Below are positions 8,022-16,970 of a stretch of DNA of 64,000 nucleotides, in pieces. The stretch spans positions 124,001 to 188,000 of the forward strand of contig SAAS01000003.1 in NCBI GenBank assembly GCA_009929315.1, written 5' to 3'. Source of the stretch: Clostridia bacterium (lineage in GTDB: Bacteria; Bacillota; Clostridia; Oscillospirales; Oscillospiraceae). The number at the start of each line of letters is the position of its first letter. Position 1 is the first letter of the stretch. A model generated the notes under the pieces. It saw only the letters and a list, made by a program, of their open reading frames with translations, searched no databases and was not told the DNA's origin. Made by a program: the position numbers and the translations under genes.

Positions 8022-8715
8022 AGCAATACTGGAGTGCAAGGGCTTATCAAAGTATTTCGGACAGTTTCCGGCACTTCATGACATGAATATCAGCCTTCCC
8101 GCGGGGAAAATTATCGGACTTCTCGGACCGAACGGCAGCGGAAAAACAACTCTGATTAAGCTCGCGTGCGGGCTTTTAACGCCGACCGAGGGCGAAATTA
8201 CGATTTGCGGATTTAAGCCGGGGATCGAAAGCAAGGCGCGCGTTTCATATCTTCCGGAGCGCACATATCTGCCGGACTGGATGACGGTTATCGAGTGCAT
8301 GGAGTATTTCGAAGATTTTTACGCGGACTTCGATATGGAAAGAGCTACATCAATGCTCCAAAGCCTTCAGATTCCGACGAAGGCGAGGATGAAGACGCTT
8401 TCAAAGGGCACAAAGGAAAAAGTTCAGCTCGTACTCGTTATGTCCCGCCGTGCAAGACTTTATCTGCTCGACGAGCCTATCGGCGGAGTTGACCCCGCGG
8501 CGCGCGACTACATTCTCGGAACGATTCTTAAAAACTATTGCGAGGACTCAACCGTTCTGATTTCGACCCATCTTATCGGCGATGTTGAAAAGATTTTGGA
8601 CGAATTTATCTTTATTCAAAACGGACAGCTGGTTTCCTATGCCTCAACGGACTCTCTCCGCGAGGATCTTGGTAAATCCATTGACCAGTACTTCAGGGAG
8701 GTGTTCAGATGCTAG
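8014..8715 (+). CDS. ABC transporter ATP-binding protein
   Basis: This 233-residue ATPase partners the permease encoded next. It has Walker A GPNGSGKTT (about 35-43), signature-like LSKGTKEKV in place of LSGGQ, Walker B LYLLDEPIGGVDP and switch histidine STHLI. The LSKG signature and the DEPIGGVDP form are typical of YtrB/EcsA-type exporters regulated by GntR proteins. The start at 8014 overlaps the regulator stop; AAAAGG lies upstream. The substrate is not evident. Antimicrobial peptide or envelope stress roles are known for relatives, but this is only an analogy. Confidence 0.92.
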   Translation: MSEAILECKGLSKYFGQFPALHDMNISLPAGKIIGLLGPNGSGKTTLIKLACGLLTPTEGEITICGFKPGIESKARVSYLPERTYLPDWMTVIECMEYFEDFYADFDMERATSMLQSLQIPTKARMKTLSKGTKEKVQLVLVMSRRARLYLLDEPIGGVDPAARDYILGTILKNYCEDSTVLISTHLIGDVEKILDEFIFIQNGQLVSYASTDSLREDLGKSIDQYFREVFRC

Positions 8716-9596
8716 GAAAACTTATAAAACACGATTTTGAATCGTTGTCAAAGGTTCTGTTCCCAACACAGATTGCTGTTGTTGGAGCAACAATTATAGC
8801 CACAGTGGGCTTTGCGTTCAACCTGAGATCGGGCTATTCTCAGGCGGAAACCTTCGGGTTTATGAATCTGATCAGGCTTATAACCGGTTTTATGAGCGTT
8901 ATGATGCTGCTTGCGATAATAGCGGCGTCCGTTCTTGTGGCGTTCATGATTTTCCAGCGCTTTTATAAGAACTTGATGTGCGACGAGGGTTACCTCACCT
9001 TTACGCTGCCGGTAACTACCTCGGAAATTCTTTGGTCAAAGCTCATAACCGCGACGATTTGGACTATCATCAGCAGCGTTGTAATCATTGTCTGCATAAA
9101 TATCTTCGTGTTATTCGGCACCTCCGACAGCGGTTTTCTGAATCTGGAAGCCTACAGACAATTAGGTAAGGCGCTCCAAGCAGTAAACGAAACAATCGGC
9201 GCGAGAGTAATCTGGCCGATACTAGAGTTCGCGTTGCTTATGCTGGTAAGCACTGTAAACAAGATATTACAGGTTTATCTGGCGATAATAATCGGCGGCG
9301 TAGTGTCGCAAAAGCATAAGATATTGGCAAGCATAGGGTTCTACTTCGTAATCAGCATCGGTGTAAGTATACTCGCGTCCATATCACAGTTTTTCCTCAG
9401 CGGTCAGCTTTTCGGAACGATGATTAGTTTTGACAGCAGCACCTTTGCCGGCAAGAGCTTTTTAGAGGGTTACAATCTGATTGTCGGGGCGGCTCAGCCG
9501 TACTACTGGTTCTACCTCGTTTTTACAGCGGCACTAACCGCGGTATTCTTCGCGCTTAGCAGTTATCTGCTGAAGAATAAGCTCAACCTCGAATAA
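8709..9596 (+). CDS. ABC transporter permease (six-span membrane protein)
   Basis: The 295 residues show about six hydrophobic segments with a longer loop after the third or fourth, the usual pattern of ABC-2 type permeases. It begins with LGKLIKHDFESLSKVLFP, a typical amphipathic N-terminus. The ATG overlaps the ATPase gene by seven bases and follows GGGAGG. It is the last gene of the operon and is followed by a terminator. No substrate can be assigned. Confidence 0.85.
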   Translation: MLGKLIKHDFESLSKVLFPTQIAVVGATIIATVGFAFNLRSGYSQAETFGFMNLIRLITGFMSVMMLLAIIAASVLVAFMIFQRFYKNLMCDEGYLTFTLPVTTSEILWSKLITATIWTIISSVVIIVCINIFVLFGTSDSGFLNLEAYRQLGKALQAVNETIGARVIWPILEFALLMLVSTVNKILQVYLAIIIGGVVSQKHKILASIGFYFVISIGVSILASISQFFLSGQLFGTMISFDSSTFAGKSFLEGYNLIVGAAQPYYWFYLVFTAALTAVFFALSSYLLKNKLNLE

Positions 9597-9620
9597 CAGG
9601 GCAAAGCTTAAAATATTGAT

Positions 9621-9655
9621 AAAATGAGCCTGACATCTGTCAGGCTCATTTTTGT
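9621..9655. terminator. bidirectional terminator between the ABC operon and alaA
   Basis: A 12-bp stem (9624-9635 with 9638-9649) is flanked by A residues on the left and T residues on the right, so it can serve both convergent transcripts. Confidence 0.85.
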
Positions 9656-9674
9656 TTAACTCAAGGCGCAATGT

Positions 9675-10892
9675 TTACGCCTGTCTGTATGTTTTCAGGA
9701 AGTCGCCCAGTTTTTCCATCGACTGCTCCAAAATGCTGGGCTCAGGCAGATACACTATTCTGAAATGGTCGGGAGCCTCCCAGTGGAAACCGCCGCCGTG
9801 CACTAAAAGCACCTGCTTTTCGCGCAGGAAGTCCAGAACAAACTGCTCGTCACTCGTGATGTTAAAGCGCTTTGCGTCAATTTTCGGGAAGACATAAAAG
9901 GCAGATTTCGGTCTGACATAGCTGATTCCGTCAATCTTATCGAGTGCGCGGCAGATGGTTTCCCTCTGCTCGTAAATTCTTCCGCCCGGCTTGAGCAGGT
10001 AGTCCGAGGAGTCAAGGTTTTCGAGCGCCGGCTTAATTGCACGCTGCGCGGGGACGTTTGAGCAAAGGCGCATGGAGGAGAGCATATTAAGTCCCTCGAT
10101 GTAGCTTTTCGCGCTCTCTTTATTGCCGGAAATGCTCATCCAGCCGCAGCGATAGCCCGCGATGAGGTGCGACTTTGAAAGTCCGTTCAGAGTTACGACA
10201 CAAAGGTCGGGGGCGAGAGCGGCAATCGAGGTGTGAGTGCCGCCGTCCATCAGCAGTCTGTCATAAATTTCGTCCGCAAATATAATCAGGTTATTTTCAC
10301 GAGCCAGCTGCGCGAGCTGCTCGAGAACATCTACGCCGTAAAGCGCGCCCGTCGGGTTATTCGGATTTATCACCACAAGCGCCTTTGTCCGCTGGGTAAT
10401 CTTGCGTTTTATATCGGCGATGTCGGGAATCCAATCGCTTTTTTCGTCGCATACATAATGAACGACATTGCCGCCCGAAAGCGTTGCGGCACCGGTCCAG
10501 AGCGGATAATCCGGGGAGGGAATAAGTATCTCGTCACCGTTATCGAGAAGTCCCTGCATGCACATAACTATAAGCTCGGAAACTCCGTTGCCGGTGTAAA
10601 TATCGTCCACACCGACACCCTCAATGCCTTTTTTTCTGTCGTAGGCGGCAATCGCTTCGCGCGCTTCCAAAATACCCTTCGAGTCGCAGTAGCCCTCGGA
10701 TTCGGGAAGTGAGCTGCTCATCGCCGAAAGTATACAATCCGGAGCTTCAAATCTGAAGGCACCGGGGTTTCCGATGTTGAGTTTCAGAATTTTTGCTCCT
10801 GCCGCTTCCATTGCGTTCGCTGCGTCCAGAACAGGACCGCGCACGTCATAGGCGACGTTGTTGAGCTTTTTTGATTTCGAAATTTCCTTCAT
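9675..10892 (-). CDS. alaA: alanine-synthesising aminotransferase (AlaA family)
   Basis: This is a PLP-dependent fold-type I transaminase making alanine from pyruvate and glutamate. The 405 residues follow E. coli AlaA closely: KLNNVAYDVRGPVL at the N-terminus, LKLNIGNPG, EGYCDSKG, IYTGNGVSELI, VINPNNPTGA, FADEIYDRLL and the PLP lysine in NGLSKSHLIAGYR. The start at 10892 has AAAGGAACGG before it; a ten-residue extension is unsupported. A T-box leader precedes it, so its expression should respond to uncharged tRNA, most sensibly tRNA-Ala. Confidence 0.92.
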   Translation of the reverse strand: MKEISKSKKLNNVAYDVRGPVLDAANAMEAAGAKILKLNIGNPGAFRFEAPDCILSAMSSSLPESEGYCDSKGILEAREAIAAYDRKKGIEGVGVDDIYTGNGVSELIVMCMQGLLDNGDEILIPSPDYPLWTGAATLSGGNVVHYVCDEKSDWIPDIADIKRKITQRTKALVVINPNNPTGALYGVDVLEQLAQLARENNLIIFADEIYDRLLMDGGTHTSIAALAPDLCVVTLNGLSKSHLIAGYRCGWMSISGNKESAKSYIEGLNMLSSMRLCSNVPAQRAIKPALENLDSSDYLLKPGGRIYEQRETICRALDKIDGISYVRPKSAFYVFPKIDAKRFNITSDEQFVLDFLREKQVLLVHGGGFHWEAPDHFRIVYLPEPSILEQSMEKLGDFLKTYRQA

Positions 10893-10924
10893 GATTTTAC
10901 CGTTCCTTTCTTCGTCCCACAAAA

Positions 10925-11212
10925 AAATAAAGCCCTAAGCATATAAATAAATATGCTTAGGGCGAACTTGTTGTCCGTGTTACCACCTAAATTCGGGAAT
11001 ATATCCCGCACTCATCCGATACTTGAATTTCTTCGCATACCGAGCTCCAAATAACGGCGGAGTTCCGTTGGAGTGTACTCGCAAATAAATTGCTTTCCGT
11101 CCACAGCTCAAAGGCGGCTTGGGCGCTCTGTTCATGAAGCCTCGCAGCTAACGGCTTCTCTCTGAATTTCGCTCGGCGCTTACTAATCCTTTTCACAGCT
11201 TTTTCCTTATTG
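10925..11212 (-). promoter_or_regulatory. T-box leader upstream of alaA
   Basis: On the minus strand the leader has the AGAGAGAAGCC bulge region, the stem I distal hairpin (GAAGCC with GGCTTC around a GCTG loop, 11124-11160), and the T-box sequence TTAGGTGGTAACACGGACAA. It ends in a 13-bp terminator hairpin (10932-10944 with 10951-10963) followed by a T-rich run. The T-box can instead pair to form the antiterminator. A candidate specifier is GCT (alanine; complement of 11105-11107) in TTTGAGCTG. I could not fold stem I completely, so the specifier is tentative, but it fits the downstream gene. Confidence 0.87.
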
Positions 11213-11311
11213 TTGCTCATTATAAACACACATTAGGCACTTGTCAACAGCTAATTTTACTAACATTTTATTCCGATTTGCTAATAATAATGTTTATATT
11301 TCGGAATTACA

Positions 11312-11701
11312 TCAGGCTTTTTCAGCTTGTTTCTTCGCAAAACGCTCGAGATTGACAATGAAACGCTCGTGTGTACCAAAGCCGACATCGCCGTTTTCAT
11401 CGCGGGCGCTCACGCTGAAGGTAACCTTGCGGCCGTCGATTTCGGTCACTTCGCTGTCGACAAAGACCTTCATTCCGATAGGGGTGGCTCCTGTGTGATA
11501 AATATCAACATGGAAGCCGACGCTGACATAACCCGCGTCAAGGCAGGGCTGAATATTAAAGGCGCAGGATTCTTCCATGAGCGCAACCAGATAGGGAGTT
11601 GCAAGCACGTCGAACTTAATCGTGTCAGACATGGATGAAACTACATTCTTCTCTGTTACAAGCATTTCGCGGGTGCATTTTTGTCCGATTTCAACTGCCA
11701 T
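11312..11701 (-). CDS. thioesterase family protein (FlK-like hotdog fold)
   Basis: A 129-residue single hotdog domain. It matches the fluoroacetyl-CoA thioesterase-like family: the catalytic Thr and Glu appear in ATPYLVALMEES (about 44-55) and the His in VGFHVDIYHTGATP. Members hydrolyse small acyl-CoA thioesters; most are uncharacterised housekeeping enzymes rather than true fluoroacetyl-CoA thioesterases. The start at 11701 follows GGAGG. It is followed on the plus strand side by the T-box region of alaA and lies downstream of the radical SAM gene, 26 bases away, so the two may be cotranscribed. Confidence 0.82.
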   Translation of the reverse strand: MAVEIGQKCTREMLVTEKNVVSSMSDTIKFDVLATPYLVALMEESCAFNIQPCLDAGYVSVGFHVDIYHTGATPIGMKVFVDSEVTEIDGRKVTFSVSARDENGDVGFGTHERFIVNLERFAKKQAEKA

Positions 11702-11727
11702 AAAATTACCTCCATAATGTAAAATAT

Positions 11728-12612
11728 TCAAACTCCGGTCAGGTCAAAGTTCGGGATAAGCTCGTCTGTCGCGGAGCAAAGCTCCTGAATATAGCCGCTT
11801 TCAATGCGGGATAGAGATAGGTAGCTCTGTATCCTGTCAAATTCCTCACGGGAAATTGAGCGGGACAGCTCCGGAAACTTAACTTTATCGGCAAACGGAA
11901 CAAACTGGCTCATTAGGCTGAAAAGCACGGCGTTTTTCGGAAAGCTCTCCGCAACCCAGTCGATGACGTCAAAGGCGTCGTCAAGCCTTTCGGGCAAAAC
12001 AAGATGACGAATTAATACGCCGCTTTTTAAAAGACCCTCGCTGTCCGTTTCACAGCCGCCCCTTTGGCGGTACATCTCCAGTATAGCAGCTTTGGCGACA
12101 CTCGGATAGTCTTTTGCGTCGGAATAACGCAAAGAAGCGGCCGCTGAAGTGTATTTTAGGTCGGGCATATAGATTTGAATGAAGCCTTCCAGCGTTTTGA
12201 GCGTTTCGACGCTCTCGTAAGCGGAGCTGTTCCAAACAACGGGGATTTGGGGCATAGCGATTTTAAGCGCTTCGACTATTTTATCGGTGAAATGCGTGGG
12301 GGTGACGAGATTCAGGTTGTGAACCCCTGTTTGCTCAAGCTCGGAAAAAATCTCTGCAAGGCGAGAAACAGTAATCTCCCTGCCGTGCCCCATAAGGCTG
12401 ATTTTACGATTTTGACAGAATACACAGTGCATATTGCAGCCCGAGAAAAACACTGTCCCGCTGCCCATATCTCCGCTTATGCACGGCTCCTCGCCGAAGT
12501 GAGGCGCGGCGCGGGCGACAACGGGGTCTTCTCCGCAGCGGCAAAAGCCAAGCTCACCGCCCCCGCGGTTTACTCCGCAGTTTCGCGGACAAAGGAAGCA
12601 CTTCGAGCTCAT
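11728..12612 (-). CDS. radical SAM protein, PflX/COG1313-like
   Basis: A 294-residue iron-sulfur protein. A cysteine-rich N-terminus (CFLCPRNCGVNR and GFCRCG) precedes the radical SAM motif CNMHCVFC at about residues 70-77, which binds the 4Fe-4S cluster and S-adenosylmethionine. This layout corresponds to the group related to pyruvate formate-lyase activating enzymes (PflX). The substrate of this group is not known. Its ATG overlaps the ybaK stop codon (ATGA), with GAGGA upstream, so the two are coupled; an extended frame to 12648 is not needed. Confidence 0.85.
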   Translation of the reverse strand: MSSKCFLCPRNCGVNRGGGELGFCRCGEDPVVARAAPHFGEEPCISGDMGSGTVFFSGCNMHCVFCQNRKISLMGHGREITVSRLAEIFSELEQTGVHNLNLVTPTHFTDKIVEALKIAMPQIPVVWNSSAYESVETLKTLEGFIQIYMPDLKYTSAAASLRYSDAKDYPSVAKAAILEMYRQRGGCETDSEGLLKSGVLIRHLVLPERLDDAFDVIDWVAESFPKNAVLFSLMSQFVPFADKVKFPELSRSISREEFDRIQSYLSLSRIESGYIQELCSATDELIPNFDLTGV

Positions 12613-13088
12613 TGCTCGTCCTCGGGCAGCTTGCAGACGTCCACCCACTCAAGGGCGGCGGAAAACTTATATAGCTCGTCGGGCGTAAGCTCAATTGCGC
12701 TTGATGAGCTTCCCACAGCGGGAAAAACAGTGGTGAAGCGCAGAACGGACTTATCAATATAAACGGGAACACAGTCATATATTCCGAAAGGGCAGACTCC
12801 GCCGACGGCGTGACCGACGAGTTCCAAAACCTCGTCCGCCGTTAGCATTTTCGCCTTCATACCGAACTTTTCTTTAAATTTCTGGTTATTTATTCTAGCG
12901 TCGCCTGCCGCGACCACAAGAAGGCAGCCGTCGCTGCTTTTGAAAGATAGTGTTTTTGCTATCCGCGCAGGTTCAACTCCCAATGCCTCGGCGGCAAGCT
13001 CAACTGTCGCGCTCGAAACTTCAAATTCCTGAACTCTGTCTTCTATTCCCTGCGCGCGGAAAAAAGCGCGCCCCTTCTCGATGGACAT
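12609..13088 (-). CDS. YbaK/aminoacyl-tRNA deacylase domain protein
   Basis: A 159-residue single-domain protein of the YbaK/EbsC family, which hydrolyses mischarged aminoacyl-tRNAs such as Cys-tRNA(Pro). Family features are the AKTLSFKSSDG segment, VVAAGDARINNQKFKEKFG (with the conserved lysine region) and GGVCPFGI with the GxCPFG loop. The start at 13088 has AAGGAGAA upstream. It is the first gene of a unit continuing into the radical SAM protein and perhaps the thioesterase. Confidence 0.87.
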   Translation of the reverse strand: MSIEKGRAFFRAQGIEDRVQEFEVSSATVELAAEALGVEPARIAKTLSFKSSDGCLLVVAAGDARINNQKFKEKFGMKAKMLTADEVLELVGHAVGGVCPFGIYDCVPVYIDKSVLRFTTVFPAVGSSSSAIELTPDELYKFSAALEWVDVCKLPEDEQ

Positions 13089-13144
13089 CTTATATTTCTC
13101 CTTGAAAATTATCAATACGCGCATATATTAGCACGTTCTATCCG

Positions 13145-13240
13145 AAAATGCAAATATTCATAATATTCATAAATAGTGCATAATATGGTGATGATTCCAA
13201 ATAATATGCAGAATATAATTAATATTATTGCATTATGCCT
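13145..13240. promoter_or_regulatory. AT-rich repeated motifs upstream of argG, candidate arginine-repressor region
   Basis: The stretch contains ATATTCATA twice in tandem and several GCATAAT/GCATTAT copies. ArgR/AhrC boxes are AT-rich palindromes containing ATTCA, so this could be the arginine operator. No full consensus box is present. Confidence 0.3.
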
Positions 13241-13241
13241 A

Positions 13242-13270
13242 TTGATTTTGCTGCAACTAAATGTTATAAT
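13242..13270 (+). promoter_or_regulatory. promoter of argG
   Basis: TTGATT (13242-13247), a 17-base spacer and TATAAT (13265-13270), with TG one base before the -10. Confidence 0.8.
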
Positions 13271-13305
13271 CCAATAAAATCAAATAATTATTCGGAGGAA
13301 TAACC

Positions 13306-14520
13306 ATGAGCGATATTAAAAAATGTGTACTTGCCTATTCGGGCGGTCTTGATACATCCATCATAATCCCTTGGCTGAAGGAGAACTACGGCTGTGAGGT
13401 TATCGCAGTTTCCGGCAACGTCGGGCAGACTGACGAATTGGAGGGACTTGAGGAAAAGGCTCTCAAAACCGGCGCGAGCAAGCTGTACATACTCGACCTT
13501 ATTGACGATTACGCCGAAAACTACCTCATTCCCACAATGAAGGCCGGAGCAAAATACGAAACCTACCTTCTCGGAACATCCACAGCCCGTCCCTGCATCG
13601 CCAAGGGCCTAGTCGAAATCGCTCTCAAGGAGGGCGCGGACGCTATCTGCCACGGCTGTACGGGCAAGGGCAATGATCAGGTGCGCTTTGAACTCGCCGT
13701 TAAGGCTCTCGCGCCGCAGATGAAGATTATCGCTCCGTGGAGAGAGTGGGACATTAAGAGCCGCGAGGAAGAAATCGACTACGCCGAGGCGCGCAACATC
13801 CCCCTCAAAATAAACCGTGAAACTAACTATTCCAAGGACAAAAATATGTGGCACTTGAGCCACGAGGGACTTGACCTTGAAGACCCGGCTAACGAGCCGC
13901 AGTACAATAAGCCCGGCTTCCTAGAGATGGGTGTTTCCCCCGAAATGGCGCCCGATAAGCCCGCCTATGTCGAGCTTGAGTTTGTCAAAGGCACTCCCGT
14001 TGCGCTCGACGGCGAGAAGCTGAAGATTTCTGATATCATCTGGAAACTCAATAAAATCGGCGGAGAAAACGGAATCGGTATCATCGACATAGTTGAAAAC
14101 AGGCTTGTCGGCATGAAATGCCGCGGCATTTACGAAACCCCGGGCGGCACGATACTATATTACGCACATCAGGTGCTCGAAACCCTTTGTCTGGACAAGG
14201 CGACGGCGCACCTCAAGGAGCAGCTTTCCGTTACCTACGCCGAGCTTGTCTACAACGGCCAGTGGTTTACGCCGCTCAAAAAGGCGCTCGACGCCTTCGT
14301 GGACGTAACACAGGAGAATGTTACCGGCAAGGTTAAGCTCAAGCTCTACAAGGGCAACATGATAAATTCTTCCGTTACCTCGCCCTATTCGCTCTATTCC
14401 GAGAACATCGCGACCTTCGGCGCGAGCGACTATAACCAAAAGGACGCGGAGGGCTTCATAAATCTCTTCGGTTTGCCCATCAAGGTTAAAGCCCTGATGG
14501 AACAGGGACTTTTGAACTAA
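13306..14520 (+). CDS. argG: argininosuccinate synthase
   Basis: It joins citrulline and aspartate with ATP in arginine synthesis. The 404 residues start at an ATG after TCGGAGGAA and show the N-type PP-loop [10 protein letters not shown] (residues 10-19), followed by the conserved [14 protein letters not shown] and the [21 protein letters not shown] block. It is monocistronic: its own promoter and a strong terminator bracket it, and argH is not adjacent. Confidence 0.97.
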   Translation: MSDIKKCVLAYSGGLDTSIIIPWLKENYGCEVIAVSGNVGQTDELEGLEEKALKTGASKLYILDLIDDYAENYLIPTMKAGAKYETYLLGTSTARPCIAKGLVEIALKEGADAICHGCTGKGNDQVRFELAVKALAPQMKIIAPWREWDIKSREEEIDYAEARNIPLKINRETNYSKDKNMWHLSHEGLDLEDPANEPQYNKPGFLEMGVSPEMAPDKPAYVELEFVKGTPVALDGEKLKISDIIWKLNKIGGENGIGIIDIVENRLVGMKCRGIYETPGGTILYYAHQVLETLCLDKATAHLKEQLSVTYAELVYNGQWFTPLKKALDAFVDVTQENVTGKVKLKLYKGNMINSSVTSPYSLYSENIATFGASDYNQKDAEGFINLFGLPIKVKALMEQGLLN

Positions 14521-14535
14521 GAATATCATATTTAT

Positions 14536-14563
14536 AAGCGGCGGGCGGTAAGCCCGCCGCTTT
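14536..14563 (+). terminator. terminator of argG
   Basis: A GC-rich stem (14536-14546 with 14552-14562) closes on a short loop and ends in TTT. Confidence 0.8.
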
Positions 14564-14572
14564 ACTATTCTA

Positions 14573-14601
14573 TTGACATTCCGCAACCTGCAATGTATGA
14601 T
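14573..14601 (+). promoter_or_regulatory. promoter of the phosphofructokinase gene
   Basis: TTGACA (14573-14578), 17-base spacer, TATGAT (14596-14601). It overlaps an in-frame ATG at 14593, which therefore cannot be the start codon. Confidence 0.88.
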
Positions 14602-14646
14602 ACATTTGTAATGAGTGGCACAAACTTAAGAGGGGGAAAGATACGG

Positions 14647-15735
14647 ATGAAACGCTGCACAAAAATTGGCATTGTAACCAGCGGCGGCGACTGTCAGGGT
14701 CTTAACGCAGCGATACGCGGCGTTGGCAAGGCGCTTTATCAGCACATCGACAGCGTTGAGATTTACGGCATGTATGACGGGTACAGGGGCCTGATTGAGG
14801 GCGACTACAAGTTCATGCAGGCAAAGGATTTTTCCGGCATACTTACCCAGGGCGGAACAGTACTCGGAACCTCTCGCCAGAAGTTCATTCCCGGCAAGGC
14901 AATAGTGGACGACGACGGAAACGACGTTATGCCCAAGATGCTGGATACCTATAACCGCCTTAATCTCGACTGCCTTGTCGTCATGGGAGGAAACGGGACA
15001 CAGAAAAGCGCCAAGCTCATGCAGGACGCGGGCATGAATATCATCACTCTGCCGAAAACCATCGATAACGATATCTGGGGAACCGACACCACCTTCGGCT
15101 TCCAGAGCGCCGTTGACATAGCAACAAACGTAATCGACTATATACATTCGACCGCAAGCTCCCACAGCCGCGTTTTTCTCGTTGAGCTTATGGGACGCGA
15201 CGCGGGCTGGCTTACGCTCAACGCGGGGCTTTCAAGCGGGGCGGACGTTGTGCTTATCCCCGAAATTCCCTATGACATGGCTAAGATTGCCGAGGCCATC
15301 GAAATACGCAGAAAGCGCGGAAGCAACTATACGATAATCGCCGTTGCGGAAGGCGCTGTTTCCGTTAACGACGCCGTTCTGACAGAGGACGAGCGCAGAA
15401 GAGTCAAGGAATCCATGAAGCACTCGACGATTTCCTATCACATAGCAAGCGAGCTAGAGAGCATTACGGGGCAGGAAACACGCGTAACCGTTCCCGGGCA
15501 TTATCAGAGGGGCGGGCCTCCCTGTCCTTATGACAGAGTGCTGGCAACACAGTTCGGTACGACGGCTGCGCGCCTTATAATGGAAAAAAAGTACGGCTAT
15601 ATGGTGGGAATTCAGGGCGGCAATATAGTCGCCGTTCCGCTTGTGGACGCGGCTAGCAGAACGAAGTTTTTGCCGACTGACCACCCGCTTATCGAAACGG
15701 CGAGGGACATCGGAATTTTCTTCGGCGATAACTAA
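14647..15735 (+). CDS. pfkA: 6-phosphofructokinase
   Basis: It phosphorylates fructose 6-phosphate in glycolysis. The 362 residues carry TSGGDCQGLNAAIRG (11-25), LPKTIDND (135-142), ELMGRDAGW and GHYQRGGPP. Two donor-site positions are unusual: the GGDG motif reads GGNG (Asn116 where Asp normally binds Mg), and Lys137 occupies the position that is Gly in the E. coli ATP enzyme and Lys in pyrophosphate-dependent enzymes, while the glycine that allows ATP is kept (Gly117). ATP as donor is the likelier reading, but it is not certain. The start at 14647 follows GAGGGGGAAAG and lies downstream of the promoter. Confidence 0.92.
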   Translation: MKRCTKIGIVTSGGDCQGLNAAIRGVGKALYQHIDSVEIYGMYDGYRGLIEGDYKFMQAKDFSGILTQGGTVLGTSRQKFIPGKAIVDDDGNDVMPKMLDTYNRLNLDCLVVMGGNGTQKSAKLMQDAGMNIITLPKTIDNDIWGTDTTFGFQSAVDIATNVIDYIHSTASSHSRVFLVELMGRDAGWLTLNAGLSSGADVVLIPEIPYDMAKIAEAIEIRRKRGSNYTIIAVAEGAVSVNDAVLTEDERRRVKESMKHSTISYHIASELESITGQETRVTVPGHYQRGGPPCPYDRVLATQFGTTAARLIMEKKYGYMVGIQGGNIVAVPLVDAASRTKFLPTDHPLIETARDIGIFFGDN

Positions 15736-15744
15736 AAGGGAAAA

Positions 15745-15779
15745 TAAAAAAGTGACAGGCTTTTGCCCGTCACTTTTTT
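15745..15779. terminator. bidirectional terminator between pfkA and the nuclease gene
   Basis: A-run, GTGACAGGC, loop, GCCCGTCAC, T-run: a stem with one bulge that can end transcription from both sides. Confidence 0.85.
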
Positions 15780-15798
15780 ATTGGATTGAATGTGAGAG

Positions 15799-16968
15799 CT
15801 ATCTGTTGCCCTTTGCGCGGTTGTGGGTCTTGCAGAGCATCTGGCAGTTTTTAATATCCGTCGCGCCGCCCTTGCTCCAAGCGGCAACATGGTCTGCGTC
15901 CATCTCCTTAAGCTCCCAAATTTTGCCCTTGTTCGCGTCGTACCCGAGAGCACAGAGCGGACAATTTGAAACGTCCTTGCTTTTCGCGGCGTCAGTTTGC
16001 TTCGCATAAACCTTGCGCTTAGTCGCTTCGTCGAATACGCGAATATCCAGCAGCTTAGTATCGGTTTCGCCGCCGAGAATAAACTCGAAGATTCCTTTGG
16101 GACTTTTAACATAATCATCGTCATATAGACGCAAAACAGCTTCGGAGACTTTTACATGGTCATAAGGCTGTCGATGGTAGGTTTCATAGAGCCGCCCCCA
16201 TTCGAGCCCGCACATCTCACTTTTTGTTTCACGAAAAGTATCCGAAACCCAGTCTATGACTGTATTTAAATAGGTCTTCAGCTCGTCAATATTGTTGATA
16301 TACCGATGGTCTTTCATATACCCGTCTACAGACTGTCCCTTAGATGCGGCAACCCAAGAGAGCGCGGCCGCCAGAAAATCCTGCCTAAGCACAGAGCCTC
16401 TTATAAAATGTCTCCACTTTTGTATGTTGGCGTTGAGAGAATTGCTGAATTCTGCTTTTGCAAGCGTCACAAACGGCCCCGAGTAAATTGCGTTATTTAG
16501 CTCCTGCTCGTTGAGCGGAACTCCCGCAATGTTTATTGTTTTGAACCACTGCTTAATTTCGCTTTCCTTACCCTTACAGTGATAGACAAGAAGTGGGCTG
16601 TCATTAATTAATTTCTTCTTGTCGTCGGCAATGGAATTAAAATCCTGCTCTTTTTTGTTTTCGTCAAGGATAACGAATTTGTTTGTGACAAAGCGCCCGA
16701 TGGAGGTTATGCGCTGCTGCCCGTCGAGAACCTCGAAATGGGTGTCGTCAACCTCGTTGAAATAGATTAGCCCCAGAGGGTAGCCCTTGAGCAGGGATTC
16801 GATTACGGCGGCTTCTTTATTCTCCGCGGCATAGATATAATTTCGCTGATACTCCGGCTGAATCGTCAGCTTGCCCGAAAGCCCAAAAAGCCCCTTGCCT
16901 TCGAGCGTGTTATACACAAAGCCGTCAACAATCTCACGAACAGTATACTGATGAAGTGTGGTTTCCAT
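15799..16968 (-). CDS. DUF262 domain protein with C-terminal HNH endonuclease
   Basis: A 389-residue two-domain protein. Residues 1 to about 230 are DUF262, with the ParB-like motif [13 protein letters not shown] (about 79-91), which in GmrS and SspE acts on NTPs and drives the nuclease. Residues about 335-389 are an HNH nuclease: CPLC, then [19 protein letters not shown], then [11 protein letters not shown], so the zinc and catalytic residues all seem present. Its ATG is two bases after the methylase stop codon, with AGGAG inside the end of that gene, so production of the nuclease depends on methylase translation. I infer the restriction part of a restriction-modification-like defence unit. 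The recognition site is unknown. Confidence 0.85.
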   Translation of the reverse strand: METTLHQYTVREIVDGFVYNTLEGKGLFGLSGKLTIQPEYQRNYIYAAENKEAAVIESLLKGYPLGLIYFNEVDDTHFEVLDGQQRITSIGRFVTNKFVILDENKKEQDFNSIADDKKKLINDSPLLVYHCKGKESEIKQWFKTINIAGVPLNEQELNNAIYSGPFVTLAKAEFSNSLNANIQKWRHFIRGSVLRQDFLAAALSWVAASKGQSVDGYMKDHRYINNIDELKTYLNTVIDWVSDTFRETKSEMCGLEWGRLYETYHRQPYDHVKVSEAVLRLYDDDYVKSPKGIFEFILGGETDTKLLDIRVFDEATKRKVYAKQTDAAKSKDVSNCPLCALGYDANKGKIWELKEMDADHVAAWSKGGATDIKNCQMLCKTHNRAKGNR

Positions 16969-16970
16969 TT

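Noticed and set aside
12175-12762. Plus-strand frame opposite the radical SAM and YbaK genes
   Set aside because: Both minus-strand genes have clear family motifs and starts; the opposite frame has neither.
14593-14646. Upstream start for phosphofructokinase
   Set aside because: The ATG at 14593 overlaps the -10 element of the promoter, so it lies before the transcription start.
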